Origin: Pontibacter indicus
GTDB lineage: Bacteria > Bacteroidota > Bacteroidia > Cytophagales > Hymenobacteraceae
Reading direction: 5' to 3'
NCBI RefSeq assembly: GCF_900156345.1
Contig: NZ_FTPP01000004.1
Location: forward strand, 372,001-436,000
Length of the DNA: 64,000 bases
The notes below the pieces were generated by a model. The model was not told where the DNA came from. It made no database searches and worked only from the letters and a program-made list of their open reading frames with translations. A program made the position numbers and the translations under genes. Positions 15,100 to 23,984 of this stretch are shown piece by piece. Each line of letters begins with the position of its first letter. Positions within the stretch are counted from its first letter, which is position 1.

Positions 15100-16431
15100 C
15101 TATGTGCTGCGCTTCAGCGTAATCTCCAGCACCTGCTCCGTCTTTTCCGTCACTTTAAAGCGGTTGTCGAGCCGCTGGCCCACAATCCAGGCAATGGACT
15201 GGTCTGATACCAATACCAGCGTTTTAGCTTTAAGGTTGGCCGGAACCTTCTTGTCGATCAAAAAGTCACTGATTTTCTTTTTGCCGTTCATGCCCAGCGG
15301 CACAAACCAGTCGCCCTCCTGCCAGGCGCGCAGCCGCAGCGGGAACTTGAGCAGACCCGCGTCCAGGGCAGCTACATGGGGTTTGGTGTTGAGCTTGTAT
15401 TCGTTAGTCGGTACGTAGCGCAAGGTCAGCTGCACGTGGGCCTCGTTTACTTCAGTCTGACCTTCCGCTATTGTTACACTGCCAAATCGAACCAGGTTGC
15501 GGGGTGTGATGACCAGTTGGTCGCGGTCCTTTACCAGGGTATGGCTCGGCGAGTCGAACTGCTTGCCAGGTATACCATCCAGTGCTTCTACCAATTCCAG
15601 CACCACACTGTAGCTGAAGTTGAACGGGCGCAGCAGCTCGTGCAGCACCACCGGCAGGCCGGTCGCGTTTTGCAGCGGCACCAGCGACAGGTATACCGCG
15701 TCTTCCGCCTCCTTCAAACTTTGCTGGCGCAGGTTGTCGATGTAGGCGTGCACGATGGCCTCGGCCTGGCTGACCCGCTCGGCAGTATGCTGCATGGTTT
15801 CCTCCAAGTTCGGGTTGATCTCCTTGAGTACCGGAATCACTTCATGCCGGATTTTGTTGCGCTGGTACTTCGTCGTCTCGTTGGAGGTGTCCTCGCGCCA
15901 GATCAGTCGCTGCTCCGTTACAAAGTCATAAATATCGTCTTTGGTGACGGTGAGCATCGGGCGGATAATGTGCCCGTTCTTTGGCGGTATACCATGGAGG
16001 CCGGCTATACCTGTCCCCTTGGTCAGATGGAGCAATACAGTCTCTGTCAGGTCGTTGCTATGATGGGCAGTGGCAATATAGTCGTAACCTTCCTGCTGGC
16101 GCACCTGTTCAAACCAGGTATAGCGTAGCGTTCGGGCCGCCATTTGTGTCGAGAGTTTTTCTTGCGCGGCAAAGGTACGGGTGTCAAAATTTTCGGTGAA
16201 AAAGGGTACCTCGTACTTTTTGGCCAGCTTTTTGGCGAAAAGTTGGTCGGCTTCCGCGTCTTCGGCACGCAGCCCGAAATTACAGTGCGCAATGGCAAAC
16301 GTATACTTGAGCTGGTGCAGCAGTTCGCAGAGCACCACTGAATCGATGCCGCCGCTCACGGCCGCCAGTATTTTGCTGTCGGGGTTGCAAAGGGTGTGAG
16401 ATTGGATGAAACCGGAAACTTTCTGTAGCAT
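15100..16431 (-). CDS. tilS: tRNA(Ile)-lysidine synthetase TilS
   Basis: Modifies C34 of tRNA-Ile(CAU) to lysidine so that it reads AUA. The PP-loop 'SGGIDSVVL' is near residue 30, followed by 'IAHCNFGLR', 'TAHHSNDLTETVLLHLTKGTG' and 'RNKIRHEVIPVL'. The 443-residue length includes the TilS C-terminal domains. The gene is divergent from the OstA-like gene. AUA decoding is of extra interest here because ATA codons cluster within the GGT-ATA motif that fills this genome. Confidence 0.93.
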   Translation of the reverse strand: MLQKVSGFIQSHTLCNPDSKILAAVSGGIDSVVLCELLHQLKYTFAIAHCNFGLRAEDAEADQLFAKKLAKKYEVPFFTENFDTRTFAAQEKLSTQMAARTLRYTWFEQVRQQEGYDYIATAHHSNDLTETVLLHLTKGTGIAGLHGIPPKNGHIIRPMLTVTKDDIYDFVTEQRLIWREDTSNETTKYQRNKIRHEVIPVLKEINPNLEETMQHTAERVSQAEAIVHAYIDNLRQQSLKEAEDAVYLSLVPLQNATGLPVVLHELLRPFNFSYSVVLELVEALDGIPGKQFDSPSHTLVKDRDQLVITPRNLVRFGSVTIAEGQTEVNEAHVQLTLRYVPTNEYKLNTKPHVAALDAGLLKFPLRLRAWQEGDWFVPLGMNGKKKISDFLIDKKVPANLKAKTLVLVSDQSIAWIVGQRLDNRFKVTEKTEQVLEITLKRST

Positions 16432-16456
16432 AAGGCAGCGGCTGGTATATTTTTTA

Positions 16457-16464
16457 TAATTTTG
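16457..16464 (+). promoter_or_regulatory. Possible -7 element for the OstA-like gene
   Basis: TAATTTTG matches TAnnTTTG about 90 bases before the start. No clear TTTG is found 19 bases further upstream, so support is partial. Confidence 0.4.
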
Positions 16465-16553
16465 AAGTTAAGAACAGGTAAAGGCCGCAGGTATAGGAAC
16501 GCCGGAAGTATGACGTTGTCTCTGATCAAGCCCTTGCCTTTTGTTTATAAAGC

Positions 16554-18407
16554 ATGAACATCACAAAATTAGTCTATTCTATTCTCTTTACGCTATTGTC
16601 GCTGACAGTTTTGGCGCAGGAGCAGCAGCAGAAGCCTCCGGTTAATCCGCGGCAGGCGGCGCAGCAGGTACGTCCGCCGCAGCCACCCAAGATTGTGCCG
16701 AAGCAACAGCCACCACGGCCACGCCTCAACCAGCCGCAGCAAGCACCTCAGCAACCCCGCACTACACCACAGCAGGATACAGCGCGTCCGACGCAGACAC
16801 CGGCGCAGCAGGGACCTCAGCAGCAGGGGCAACAGGAGCGTGTGCAGTTGGAGAACACAGAAGAATTGATCGGTACTATCATTAACGGGAAGCGTGTCAA
16901 CAAACTGATCGGCAACGTGATCTTCAAGCAGAAAGAGACCTTCCTGTATGCCGACTCGGTATACCAGTACCGCGACAGTGAGATACTGGAAGCCTTTGGC
17001 AATGTGCGCATCAACCAGGCCGATACCGTAACCATGACAGGCACGAAGGCTGTGTATGACGGAGCCGCCCGTACCGCCAAAATGAGTGGCGGTGTGACCA
17101 TGCAGGACCCCAGCATGACGCTGACGACCCCAACACTGGACTACAACCTGGATACGCGCACGGCGGTTTATACCGAAGGCGGCACCATCGTGCAGCCCAA
17201 TAACCGTTTGCAGAGCCAGCGCGGTACCTACGATACCAACACAAAGATCTTTACCTTCCAGCAGAACGTGAAAGTGTTCTCGCCCGATTACGAGATCACG
17301 GCGCAGAACATGCGCTACAACACCGAAACCGAGATCGTCTACTTCCAGGGCCCAACCTTTATCAAAGGCCAGAACGGTGACCTTTATGCCGAGCAAGGCA
17401 CTTATAATACGGTTACCAAAGTGTCACGCTTTGGGCGCAATGCCTATATCGTGACGCCGGAGTACCGCTTGGGAGGCGATGACCTGTATTATGACGAAGC
17501 CAGCGGTTACGGTGAGGCAAAAGTGAACATGACCATGCGCTCCCTCAAAGACGATGTGACCATTCGGGGGCAAATTGGCCGCTATTGGCGCGACCAAGGT
17601 ATAGCTAAGGTATGGGGAAGCCCGGTAATGGAGTCGATCATGGATGGCGATACGCTTTACATGGCTGCTGACTCGCTTATCTCCCGTGAGGCGAAGTCAG
17701 ATGGGCAGCCGAGCATGCTGTTCGCCTTCAACAACGTCAAAATCTTTAAATCGGACTTGCAGGGCACTTGCGACTCGCTGAGCTACAACCGCACCGACTC
17801 GCTCATGTACATGCACCGCAACCCGACGCTTTGGAGCGAGCAGAGCCAGATCGTGGGCGACACCATCCGCATCCACATGCGCAACAAGACCATCGATAAG
17901 ATGTACGTTTTCAGCAATTCCTTTATCACTTCGGAAGACACGCTCCAGAACTACAACCAGGTGAAAGGCCGTAACATGGTGGCACATTTTCAGAACGGAC
18001 GCATGCGGCGGGTGAATGTGAACGGCAACGGAGAAAGCATTTACTTTGCGTTGGAGGGCGATTCGGTGCTGACAGGTATGAACCGGGCCGTGTGCAGCGA
18101 CATGGTTTTGAACTTTGCGGAAAATAAAGTGAAGTCTATTACGTTTCTGGTAAATCCGGAGGCAAAGTTTATACCGCCGCACGAGCTGCAGACCTCCGAC
18201 CGTAGGCTGGAGGGCTTTGCCTGGCTGGAGGAACTCAGACCCGATAAAAAAGAAGTGCTGGCGCCACGCACGCCGGTAAAAGCACCGGCTACGCCCGCAA
18301 AAGCCACTACGCCTGCCAAGGGCAAAACCTCCGGCAGCAAGGCTGGTCAGTCCGGAGCCAAAAAACCTGCCGCAGGGGCAGCCAAACTAAAGCCTGCACG
18401 CCAGTAA
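16554..18407 (+). CDS. OstA/LptA-like protein (LPS-transport related)
   Basis: A 617-residue exported protein. A signal peptide (1-21) is followed by a Pro/Gln-rich stretch to about residue 95. Repeated OstA/LptA-type strands come next ('EAFGNVRINQADTVTMTGTKAVYD', 'LTTPTLDYN', 'QSQRGTYDT', 'TAQNMRYN'), then a long conserved Bacteroidota-specific region. The C terminus is a Lys/Ala/Pro-rich low-complexity tail. The family suggests periplasmic bridging of LPS to the outer membrane; the beta-barrel of a full LptD is absent. bamD follows after 55 bases, making this an envelope-assembly neighbourhood. Confidence 0.85.
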   Translation: MNITKLVYSILFTLLSLTVLAQEQQQKPPVNPRQAAQQVRPPQPPKIVPKQQPPRPRLNQPQQAPQQPRTTPQQDTARPTQTPAQQGPQQQGQQERVQLENTEELIGTIINGKRVNKLIGNVIFKQKETFLYADSVYQYRDSEILEAFGNVRINQADTVTMTGTKAVYDGAARTAKMSGGVTMQDPSMTLTTPTLDYNLDTRTAVYTEGGTIVQPNNRLQSQRGTYDTNTKIFTFQQNVKVFSPDYEITAQNMRYNTETEIVYFQGPTFIKGQNGDLYAEQGTYNTVTKVSRFGRNAYIVTPEYRLGGDDLYYDEASGYGEAKVNMTMRSLKDDVTIRGQIGRYWRDQGIAKVWGSPVMESIMDGDTLYMAADSLISREAKSDGQPSMLFAFNNVKIFKSDLQGTCDSLSYNRTDSLMYMHRNPTLWSEQSQIVGDTIRIHMRNKTIDKMYVFSNSFITSEDTLQNYNQVKGRNMVAHFQNGRMRRVNVNGNGESIYFALEGDSVLTGMNRAVCSDMVLNFAENKVKSITFLVNPEAKFIPPHELQTSDRRLEGFAWLEELRPDKKEVLAPRTPVKAPATPAKATTPAKGKTSGSKAGQSGAKKPAAGAAKLKPARQ

Positions 18408-18424
18408 ACGCTGTATATTCACGC

Positions 18425-18455
18425 TTGTAAATCACAGGGATATTGTATAATTTTG
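18425..18455 (+). promoter_or_regulatory. bamD promoter, apparently leaderless
   Basis: TTG (18425-18427), 20 bases, then TAATTTTG (18448-18455). The bamD ATG starts at 18463, only 7 bases after the -7 element, so the transcript should begin at or within a couple of bases of the start codon. Confidence 0.7.
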
Positions 18456-18462
18456 CCCGTTC

Positions 18463-19287
18463 ATGAACAGAGGAATCCTGCATACCGTCGTAATGTTGTG
18501 CCTGTTGGTTTTTGCAACCAGCTGCAGCAACTTCCAGAAGCTACTGAAAAGCAACGACGTTGACCTGAAATACAAAGCCGCGCTCGAGTACTACGAGAAG
18601 GAGGACTACTACCGTGCCAACCAACTGCTGGAGCAGGTGATGCCTTTGATGACAGGTAGGGAAGAGGCTGAGAAGGCTCGCTTCTATTATGCCAACACGC
18701 ACTACAAGCAGCGCGAGTACATGCTGAGCGCCTTCCAGTTCCGCACTTTCTACGAGACCTACCCACGCAGCGAGATGGCCGAAGAGGCGATGTTCCTGCA
18801 GGCCAAGTCGCTCTACAACGATTCGCCTGACTTTGAGCAGGACCAGACGAGTACCGTAACGGCCATGGAGTCGATCCAGGAATTCCTGGTGCGCTACCCT
18901 AATAGCCAGTTCGCAACAGAGGCCAACAAGATGTTCGACGACCTGAGCGCCAAGTTGGACAAGAAAGCCTTTGAAAGTGCCCGTCTGTACTACAGAGTGC
19001 GTAACTATAAGTCGGCTGTGGTGGCCTTCACAAACTTTCTGCGCGAAAATGCGTCTTCCCCTTACAGCGAGGAGGCCTCTTACCTGAGAATAGACGCTCA
19101 ATACCGTTACGCGGTGGATAGTGTGCCAAATAAGCAGGAGGAGCGTTTCATGGAGGCAGTAGATTTTTACCAGGCCTTCATTGACCAGTATCCGGATAGC
19201 CGCTTCCTGCGCAATGCCGAACAGGTATACACGAGCACGCAGTCGGAGCTCGATAAAATAAAGAAAAATAACCCAAGCAATTCATAA
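18463..19287 (+). CDS. bamD: Outer membrane assembly lipoprotein BamD
   Basis: A 274-residue lipoprotein of the BAM complex. The signal peptide ends in the lipobox 'FATSC' (Cys21). TPR-like helical repeats follow ('KYKAALEYYEKEDYYRANQLLEQV', 'ARFYYANTHYKQREYMLSAFQF', 'AEEAMFLQAKSLY', 'YFESARLYYR'-like segments), as in YfiO/BamD. It is followed by rpoZ after 11 bases and heads the rpoZ-coaC-coaB-porD run, a gene order I recognise from other Bacteroidota. Confidence 0.93.
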   Translation: MNRGILHTVVMLCLLVFATSCSNFQKLLKSNDVDLKYKAALEYYEKEDYYRANQLLEQVMPLMTGREEAEKARFYYANTHYKQREYMLSAFQFRTFYETYPRSEMAEEAMFLQAKSLYNDSPDFEQDQTSTVTAMESIQEFLVRYPNSQFATEANKMFDDLSAKLDKKAFESARLYYRVRNYKSAVVAFTNFLRENASSPYSEEASYLRIDAQYRYAVDSVPNKQEERFMEAVDFYQAFIDQYPDSRFLRNAEQVYTSTQSELDKIKKNNPSNS

Positions 19288-19298
19288 ATCAAGTATAT

Positions 19299-19625
19299 AT
19301 GGCAATCGTTCCATCATCAATCGTTACCCGCAACATGGCTGACTTTGCAGAGCAAACCGGCAATGTATACAAGTCAGTTGCGGTTATCTCTAAAAGAGCC
19401 AACCAGATTTCGGTGAAGTTGAAAGAAGAGTTGAACTCTAAACTGGCTGAGTTCGCCACGACTGTGGACAACCTGGAGGAGGTATTCGAGAACCGCGAGC
19501 AGATCGAAATTTCAAAGTACTACGAGCGCCTGCCGAAGCCAACCAGCCTTGCCATTGAGGAGTTCCTGGAAGCTAAAGTATACGTGCGCACACCAGACGA
19601 AGAAGGCGAAGAACTGTCGCTGTAA
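19299..19625 (+). CDS. rpoZ: RNA polymerase omega subunit (Bacteroidota type)
   Basis: A 108-residue protein, with 'SSIVTRNMADFAEQTGNVYKSVAVISKRANQIS' giving the RpoZ/Rpb6 fold, which binds and stabilises the beta' subunit. The Bacteroidota version has the 'EFLEAKVYVRTP' tail seen here. The gene is tightly placed between bamD (11-base gap) and coaC (5-base gap), indicating co-transcription. Confidence 0.93.
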   Translation: MAIVPSSIVTRNMADFAEQTGNVYKSVAVISKRANQISVKLKEELNSKLAEFATTVDNLEEVFENREQIEISKYYERLPKPTSLAIEEFLEAKVYVRTPDEEGEELSL

Positions 19626-19630
19626 GGCGC

Positions 19631-20191
19631 ATGCTCCGAAACCGGAAAATAGTATTGGGGGTTTGCGGAAGTATAGCTGCGTATAAGGCAGCCATGCTGG
19701 TCCGCTTACTCGTGAAAGCAGAAGCAGAAGTGCAGGTGATCCTGACCACTTCTGCTTCTGCCTTTATAACCCCGCTCACACTGGCCACCCTCTCCAAGCG
19801 GCCGGTGCTCACCGAGTTTGTGCTCAACGAGCAGGGCGTCTGGAACAACCACGTGGAACTGGGCCTGTGGGCCGATGCCATGGTGGTAGCGCCTGCCAGT
19901 GCCAATACGGTAGCCAAGTTCGCCAACGGCTTTTGCGACAACCTGCTATCTGCCACGTATTTGTCGGCACGCTGCCCGGTGTTTGTGGCCCCGGCCATGG
20001 ACCTGGACATGTACCAGCACCCAGCCGTGCAAGCGAACTTTACCAAACTGCGCGGCTATGGCAACTTCATCATCGAGGCAGGGTATGGCGAACTGGCCAG
20101 CGGGCTAGTAGGGCAGGGTCGTATGGCCGAGCCCGAGGAAATTATTCGCGTACTAGAAAACCACTTCTCAGGCATTGGAAAAACTGTTTAA
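19631..20191 (+). CDS. coaC: Phosphopantothenoylcysteine decarboxylase (CoaC part of CoaBC)
   Basis: An HFCD flavoprotein of 186 residues: 'GVCGSIAAYKA' at the N terminus, 'NHVELGLWADAMVVAPASANTVAKFANG', 'CPVFVAPAMD' and 'RMAEPEEI'. It decarboxylates 4'-phosphopantothenoylcysteine in CoA synthesis. In most bacteria it is fused to the ligase CoaB. Here the frame ends in TAA at 20189-20191, just after an A5 run, and the ligase continues in the +1 frame with a 17-base overlap. See the finding on the split. Confidence 0.9.
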   Translation: MLRNRKIVLGVCGSIAAYKAAMLVRLLVKAEAEVQVILTTSASAFITPLTLATLSKRPVLTEFVLNEQGVWNNHVELGLWADAMVVAPASANTVAKFANGFCDNLLSATYLSARCPVFVAPAMDLDMYQHPAVQANFTKLRGYGNFIIEAGYGELASGLVGQGRMAEPEEIIRVLENHFSGIGKTV

Positions 20192-20834
20192 GGGCAAAAC
20201 TGTTGTCCTGACTGCCGGCCCAACCTACGAACCTATTGACCCGGTGCGCTTTATCGGCAACCACTCCACGGGCAAGATGGGCTATGCGCTGGCCGAATGC
20301 TTTGCCCAGCGTGGCGCTCAGGTAAAGCTGGTGGCAGGCCCCACCAACCTGCAGGCGCAGCACGAAGGTATAGCGGTAACCCCCGTGACAACAGCCGACG
20401 AAATGTATGCGGCCGTTCAGAAACTGGCTCCTGCAGCCGACATTTGGGTATTTGCCGCCGCCGTGGCCGATTACAAACCCAAAGTAGTGGCTGACCGCAA
20501 AATAAAAAAAGCAGGCGCCGAACTAACGATCGAGCTCGTAAAGAACGTTGATATTGCAGCGGCACTTGGCAAGGAGAAGCGCGAAGACCAGTTTGCCGTG
20601 GGCTTTGCCCTGGAGACGGACAACGAGGCCAGCAACGCCCGCGAAAAGCTGCAGAAGAAGAACCTGAATATGATCGTGCTTAATTCGCTCAATGATCCGG
20701 GCGCTGGTTTTAAGCACGATACAAATAAAATCACTATTATTGAGCACGATACGACCACAGCTTTTGACTTAAAGCACAAGAGCGAAGTGGCACAGGATAT
20801 CGTCAACCTGATCTGGGAGAGAATCTATGCTTAA
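20175..20834 (+). CDS. coaB: Phosphopantothenate-cysteine ligase (CoaB part of CoaBC)
   Basis: A 219-residue ligase domain: 'VVLTAGPTYEPIDPVRFIGNHSTGKMG', 'VAGPTNL', 'AAVADYKPK', 'DQFAVGFALETDNE' and 'NMIVLNSLNDPGAGF'. It joins cysteine to phosphopantothenate. The only nearby start is TTG at 20175 inside coaC; an in-frame TAG at 20154-20156 rules out a longer frame. Either translation is coupled to coaC at a weak start, or the two are one protein joined by frameshifting. It overlaps porD by 8 bases. Confidence 0.88.
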   Translation: MEKLFKGKTVVLTAGPTYEPIDPVRFIGNHSTGKMGYALAECFAQRGAQVKLVAGPTNLQAQHEGIAVTPVTTADEMYAAVQKLAPAADIWVFAAAVADYKPKVVADRKIKKAGAELTIELVKNVDIAAALGKEKREDQFAVGFALETDNEASNAREKLQKKNLNMIVLNSLNDPGAGFKHDTNKITIIEHDTTTAFDLKHKSEVAQDIVNLIWERIYA

Positions 20835-21732
20835 TCGACTGTTTGTTTTGCTGTGTACGATGGGCATTGCCCTGGGAGCGCGTGCCCAGGAGCTGCAGTG
20901 CGATGTGGTGGTGAACAGCGAACAGGTGGCATTTACAGACCGGCAACTGTTCACCGAGATGCAGAACCGCATTTTCGAGTTCATGAACAACCGCCGCTGG
21001 ACCAACCAGTCCTACCGGGTGGATGAGCGCATCAAGTGCCGCATCCTGATCAGCCTGACCGAAATGCCCGAGGTAGGAACGTTCCGTGCCAATGTGCAGA
21101 TCGTGTCAGTGAGGCCGGCCTATGGCACCGGTTATGAATCCACGCTTTTCTCCGTCATCGACCGCGACTGGCTCTTTCAGTTCAACGAGGCACAACCCCT
21201 CGACTATGCCGAAAATAACTTCACGGGCAACCTGTCGGCCATGCTGGCCTACTACGCCTACATGATCATCGGGATGGACAACGACAGCTTTGCCAGGCTG
21301 GGAGGTTCCCCAGCCTTTGACCGGGCTCGTGGCATCCTGAACCTGGCTGCCTCGCAAAACTCTATTTTTCCGGGTTGGCGTCCGTTTGAGGGCAACCGCA
21401 ACCGCTACTGGATGATCGACAACATGCAGGATCCAGTTTTTGTGCCTTTCCGGGAGGGCATCTATACCATGCACCGCCAGGGAATGGACCTGATGGCGCA
21501 GGATCCGGAGAAAGCCCGCAAGGCCACGCTCGACGTGCTGCGCAACATCCAGAAGATATCCCAGCAGAAGCCTGGCGCGGCAGTGATTCGCTCTTTCTTT
21601 GAAGCGAAGGCGGATGAGCTGGTGAATATTTTTAAAACAGCCGCTCCAGCTGATAAGCAGGCCGCCTATACCTTGCTCACGCAGGTAGACCCCACTAACA
21701 ACACCAAATACGAAGTGCTCCTTCAGCGCTAA
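20827..21732 (+). CDS. porD: Type IX secretion-associated protein PorD (DUF4835)
   Basis: A 301-residue secreted protein with a signal peptide (~1-20, cleaved near 'ARA-QEL'). It carries the DUF4835 pattern: 'VVVNSEQVAFTDRQLFTEMQNRIFEFMNNRRWT', 'DWLFQFNEAQPLDYAENNFTGNLSAMLAYYAYMIIGMDNDSFA', 'GRPFEGNRNRYWMIDN'-like region. The family is linked to gliding/type IX secretion in Porphyromonas and Flavobacterium. The coaBC-porD-recN order is typical for the phylum. The type IX substrate nuclease at 31.9 kb fits this assignment. Confidence 0.88.
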   Translation: MLNRLFVLLCTMGIALGARAQELQCDVVVNSEQVAFTDRQLFTEMQNRIFEFMNNRRWTNQSYRVDERIKCRILISLTEMPEVGTFRANVQIVSVRPAYGTGYESTLFSVIDRDWLFQFNEAQPLDYAENNFTGNLSAMLAYYAYMIIGMDNDSFARLGGSPAFDRARGILNLAASQNSIFPGWRPFEGNRNRYWMIDNMQDPVFVPFREGIYTMHRQGMDLMAQDPEKARKATLDVLRNIQKISQQKPGAAVIRSFFEAKADELVNIFKTAAPADKQAAYTLLTQVDPTNNTKYEVLLQR

Positions 21733-21801
21733 GCCTTTTCCAAATTTCACAGAAAGCGCGTATCTTCACGGGGCGGAGGCCTATACCTGCGCGCTATACC
21801 T

Positions 21802-22032
21802 ATGGGCAAACGTCAGATCAGAATCTATCGGAGCAAACTGGCCGACCACCTGCCCGATCTGCTGCAACAACAGACCGTGCAAGTGGTGCTGAGGACCCGT
21901 GTGGTGGTACAGGGCGAACTGCAGCATGTTTCGGCAGAGGAGCTGGAGTTGCTGGACGGACGCAGAAACAAGCACACTATACCTGTGGCGGATGTGGAGG
22001 AAGTGATTTACGACATCGAAGCACCTTATTAA
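21802..22032 (+). CDS. Small Sm/Hfq-like fold candidate protein
   Basis: A 76-residue protein without an assigned function. A short N-terminal helix ('RSKLADHLPDLLQQQ') precedes alternating strands: 'TVQVVLRTRVVVQGELQHVSAEELELL', then 'RNKHTIPVADVEEVIYD'. The spacing resembles Sm1 (V-x-L...G-x-L) and Sm2; 'NKHTIPVADV' is reminiscent of Hfq's 'YKHAISTVV'. The first Sm1 glycine is absent. It lies between porD and recN and looks like an intact, translated gene. An RNA-binding role is a hypothesis only. Confidence 0.65.
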   Translation: MGKRQIRIYRSKLADHLPDLLQQQTVQVVLRTRVVVQGELQHVSAEELELLDGRRNKHTIPVADVEEVIYDIEAPY

Positions 22033-22107
22033 AATACAACCAAATTATCGAACTAAGTCCGGGCGTTAAGTCTTATACCTTGTGACAAGCGTCTTGCATC
22101 CTGATAT

Positions 22108-23787
22108 ATGCTGATTGATCTTAAAATAAAAAACTACGCACTGATCGAAAAGTTGGAGATGAATCCATCGCCGGTGCTCAATATTATTACAGGCGAGACC
22201 GGTGCCGGTAAGTCCATCATGCTGGGCGCCATTGGCCTGCTGCTCGGTAACCGTGCCGACTCTAAGCTGCTCTTTAACCAGGAGCAGAAGTGTGTGATCG
22301 AGGGGGTGTTCGATATCTCGCAGTACAACCTGAAAGAGGTATTTGTAGCCGAGGACCTGGATTTTGATGAGCAGTGCATTCTGCGCCGCGAGATTAGCCC
22401 GAGCGGCAAGTCACGCGCCTTTGTGAACGACACGCCGGTAACGCTCGACGTGCTGCGCAAGATCGGCGAGAACCTGATGGACATCCACTCGCAGCACGAC
22501 ACGCTGCAGCTGGGTGACACCAGTTTCCAGCTTAACATCCTGGATATTTATGCCGGCAACACCTCGCTGGACATCTACGCAGGCAACCTCTCATACCTGA
22601 AGGACTACAACGATACCTACCGCAGGTATAAGAAGCTCGAAGGCGATTACAAGAAATTGACCGACCAACTGGCGCAGGCCCAGAAGGAACTCGATTACAA
22701 TACCTTCCTGCTGAATGAGCTGGAAGAAATAGGACTGCAGGCAGATGAACAGGAGCAACTGGAGACAGAACTGAAGGAACTCGAGAATGCCGAGGACATC
22801 AAGCTGAAGCTGACGCAGGCCGTGCAGTACCTGACCGAATCGGAGTTCAACATCACCTCTGCGCTGAAAGACACCGTGCAGCTAATCGGGCAACTGGCGG
22901 CCTTTTCGCCGAAGTACGAAGAGTTGCGCACCCGCACCGAGAGCTGCATGATTGAGCTCAACGACGTGGCTGGTGAGCTGGAGGATGCTGAGCGCAGAAC
23001 CGAAGCCGATCCGGCCCGCACCACGGAGGTGCAGGAGCGCCTGAACGTGATCTATACCTTGCAGCGCAAGCACCAGGTACAGTCCATTGCGGAACTGCTC
23101 GAAATACAGCGTGAGCTGGAAGGCAAAGTAGGCAGCGTCCTCAACCTCGACAACGCCCTCTCCAGCACCGAAAAAGCCATGAAGGAAGCGGAGAAGGAAA
23201 TGCTGGAGAAGGCCACTGTGCTTTCAGAACGCCGGAAAGCCTCTTTTGGTCAGTTCGAGAAGGAGCTCTATACCTTGCTGGCCGATCTCGGAATGCCTAA
23301 TGCCCGCATTGTTATTCAGCACAAAACCGCCGCGCCGAGCGCTACCGGTACCGACGAGATCAGCATTTTGTTCAGTGCCAACAAAGGAGCGCAGCCGCAG
23401 TCTTTGGTAAAAGCCGCATCCGGTGGTGAATTCTCCCGCCTGATGCTCAGTATCAAGTACATGCTGGCCGACAAGACCGCCCTGCCGACTATCGTGTTCG
23501 ACGAAATCGATACAGGTATATCGGGCGAGGTAGCCGTGAAGGTGGGTAAGATGATGCAGCAAATGGCGCAGAAACACCAGATTATTGCCATTTCGCATTT
23601 GCCACAGATCGCAGCGCAGGGTAATTCGCATTACTTCGTGTACAAGCACGACACCGAGGACCGCACGATCAGCCGCATCAAAAAGCTAAGTGACAAAGAG
23701 CGTGTAGATGAAATTGCGCACATGATTGCAGGTGCCAACCCAAGTGCAAGCGCCTACAAGAGCGCCAAAGAGTTGTTGTCGCTGTAA
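22108..23787 (+). CDS. recN: DNA repair protein RecN
   Basis: A 559-residue SMC-like ATPase for double-strand-break repair. Walker A 'GETGAGKS' is near residue 32, a central coiled coil spans about 160-370, followed by 'AASGGEFSRLMLSIKYML' (signature) and 'TIVFDEIDTGISG' (Walker B). Residues near 145-162 hold a tandem duplication, LDIYAGNTS-LDIYAGNLS, inside the usual head/coil junction. Last gene of the bamD-to-recN run. Confidence 0.95.
   Translation: MLIDLKIKNYALIEKLEMNPSPVLNIITGETGAGKSIMLGAIGLLLGNRADSKLLFNQEQKCVIEGVFDISQYNLKEVFVAEDLDFDEQCILRREISPSGKSRAFVNDTPVTLDVLRKIGENLMDIHSQHDTLQLGDTSFQLNILDIYAGNTSLDIYAGNLSYLKDYNDTYRRYKKLEGDYKKLTDQLAQAQKELDYNTFLLNELEEIGLQADEQEQLETELKELENAEDIKLKLTQAVQYLTESEFNITSALKDTVQLIGQLAAFSPKYEELRTRTESCMIELNDVAGELEDAERRTEADPARTTEVQERLNVIYTLQRKHQVQSIAELLEIQRELEGKVGSVLNLDNALSSTEKAMKEAEKEMLEKATVLSERRKASFGQFEKELYTLLADLGMPNARIVIQHKTAAPSATGTDEISILFSANKGAQPQSLVKAASGGEFSRLMLSIKYMLADKTALPTIVFDEIDTGISGEVAVKVGKMMQQMAQKHQIIAISHLPQIAAQGNSHYFVYKHDTEDRTISRIKKLSDKERVDEIAHMIAGANPSASAYKSAKELLSL
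22540..22593 (+). repeat. 27-bp in-frame tandem duplication inside recN
   Basis: Bases 22540-22566 and 22567-22593 both encode LDIYAGN(T/L)S. Twenty of 27 bases match, and most differences are silent, so the duplication is old and the amino acids have been kept. Confidence 0.85.
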
Positions 23788-23984
23788 GTTCAGCAAGGCC
23801 ACGACTCACGCAGAAATCCTAGACCTGTATTCGGAAGGTGTGGACAGAGGAGCGGGCCAATGCGAATGAAAGCTGCATCGGACTTGAGTTATACCTAGTT
23901 ATTGCTATATTGCTGCTTAATTTCTGCGCGCTATACCTGGCCGTCCGAAATCATGAAATTTTAAAACATTAACCTGACAAATAC

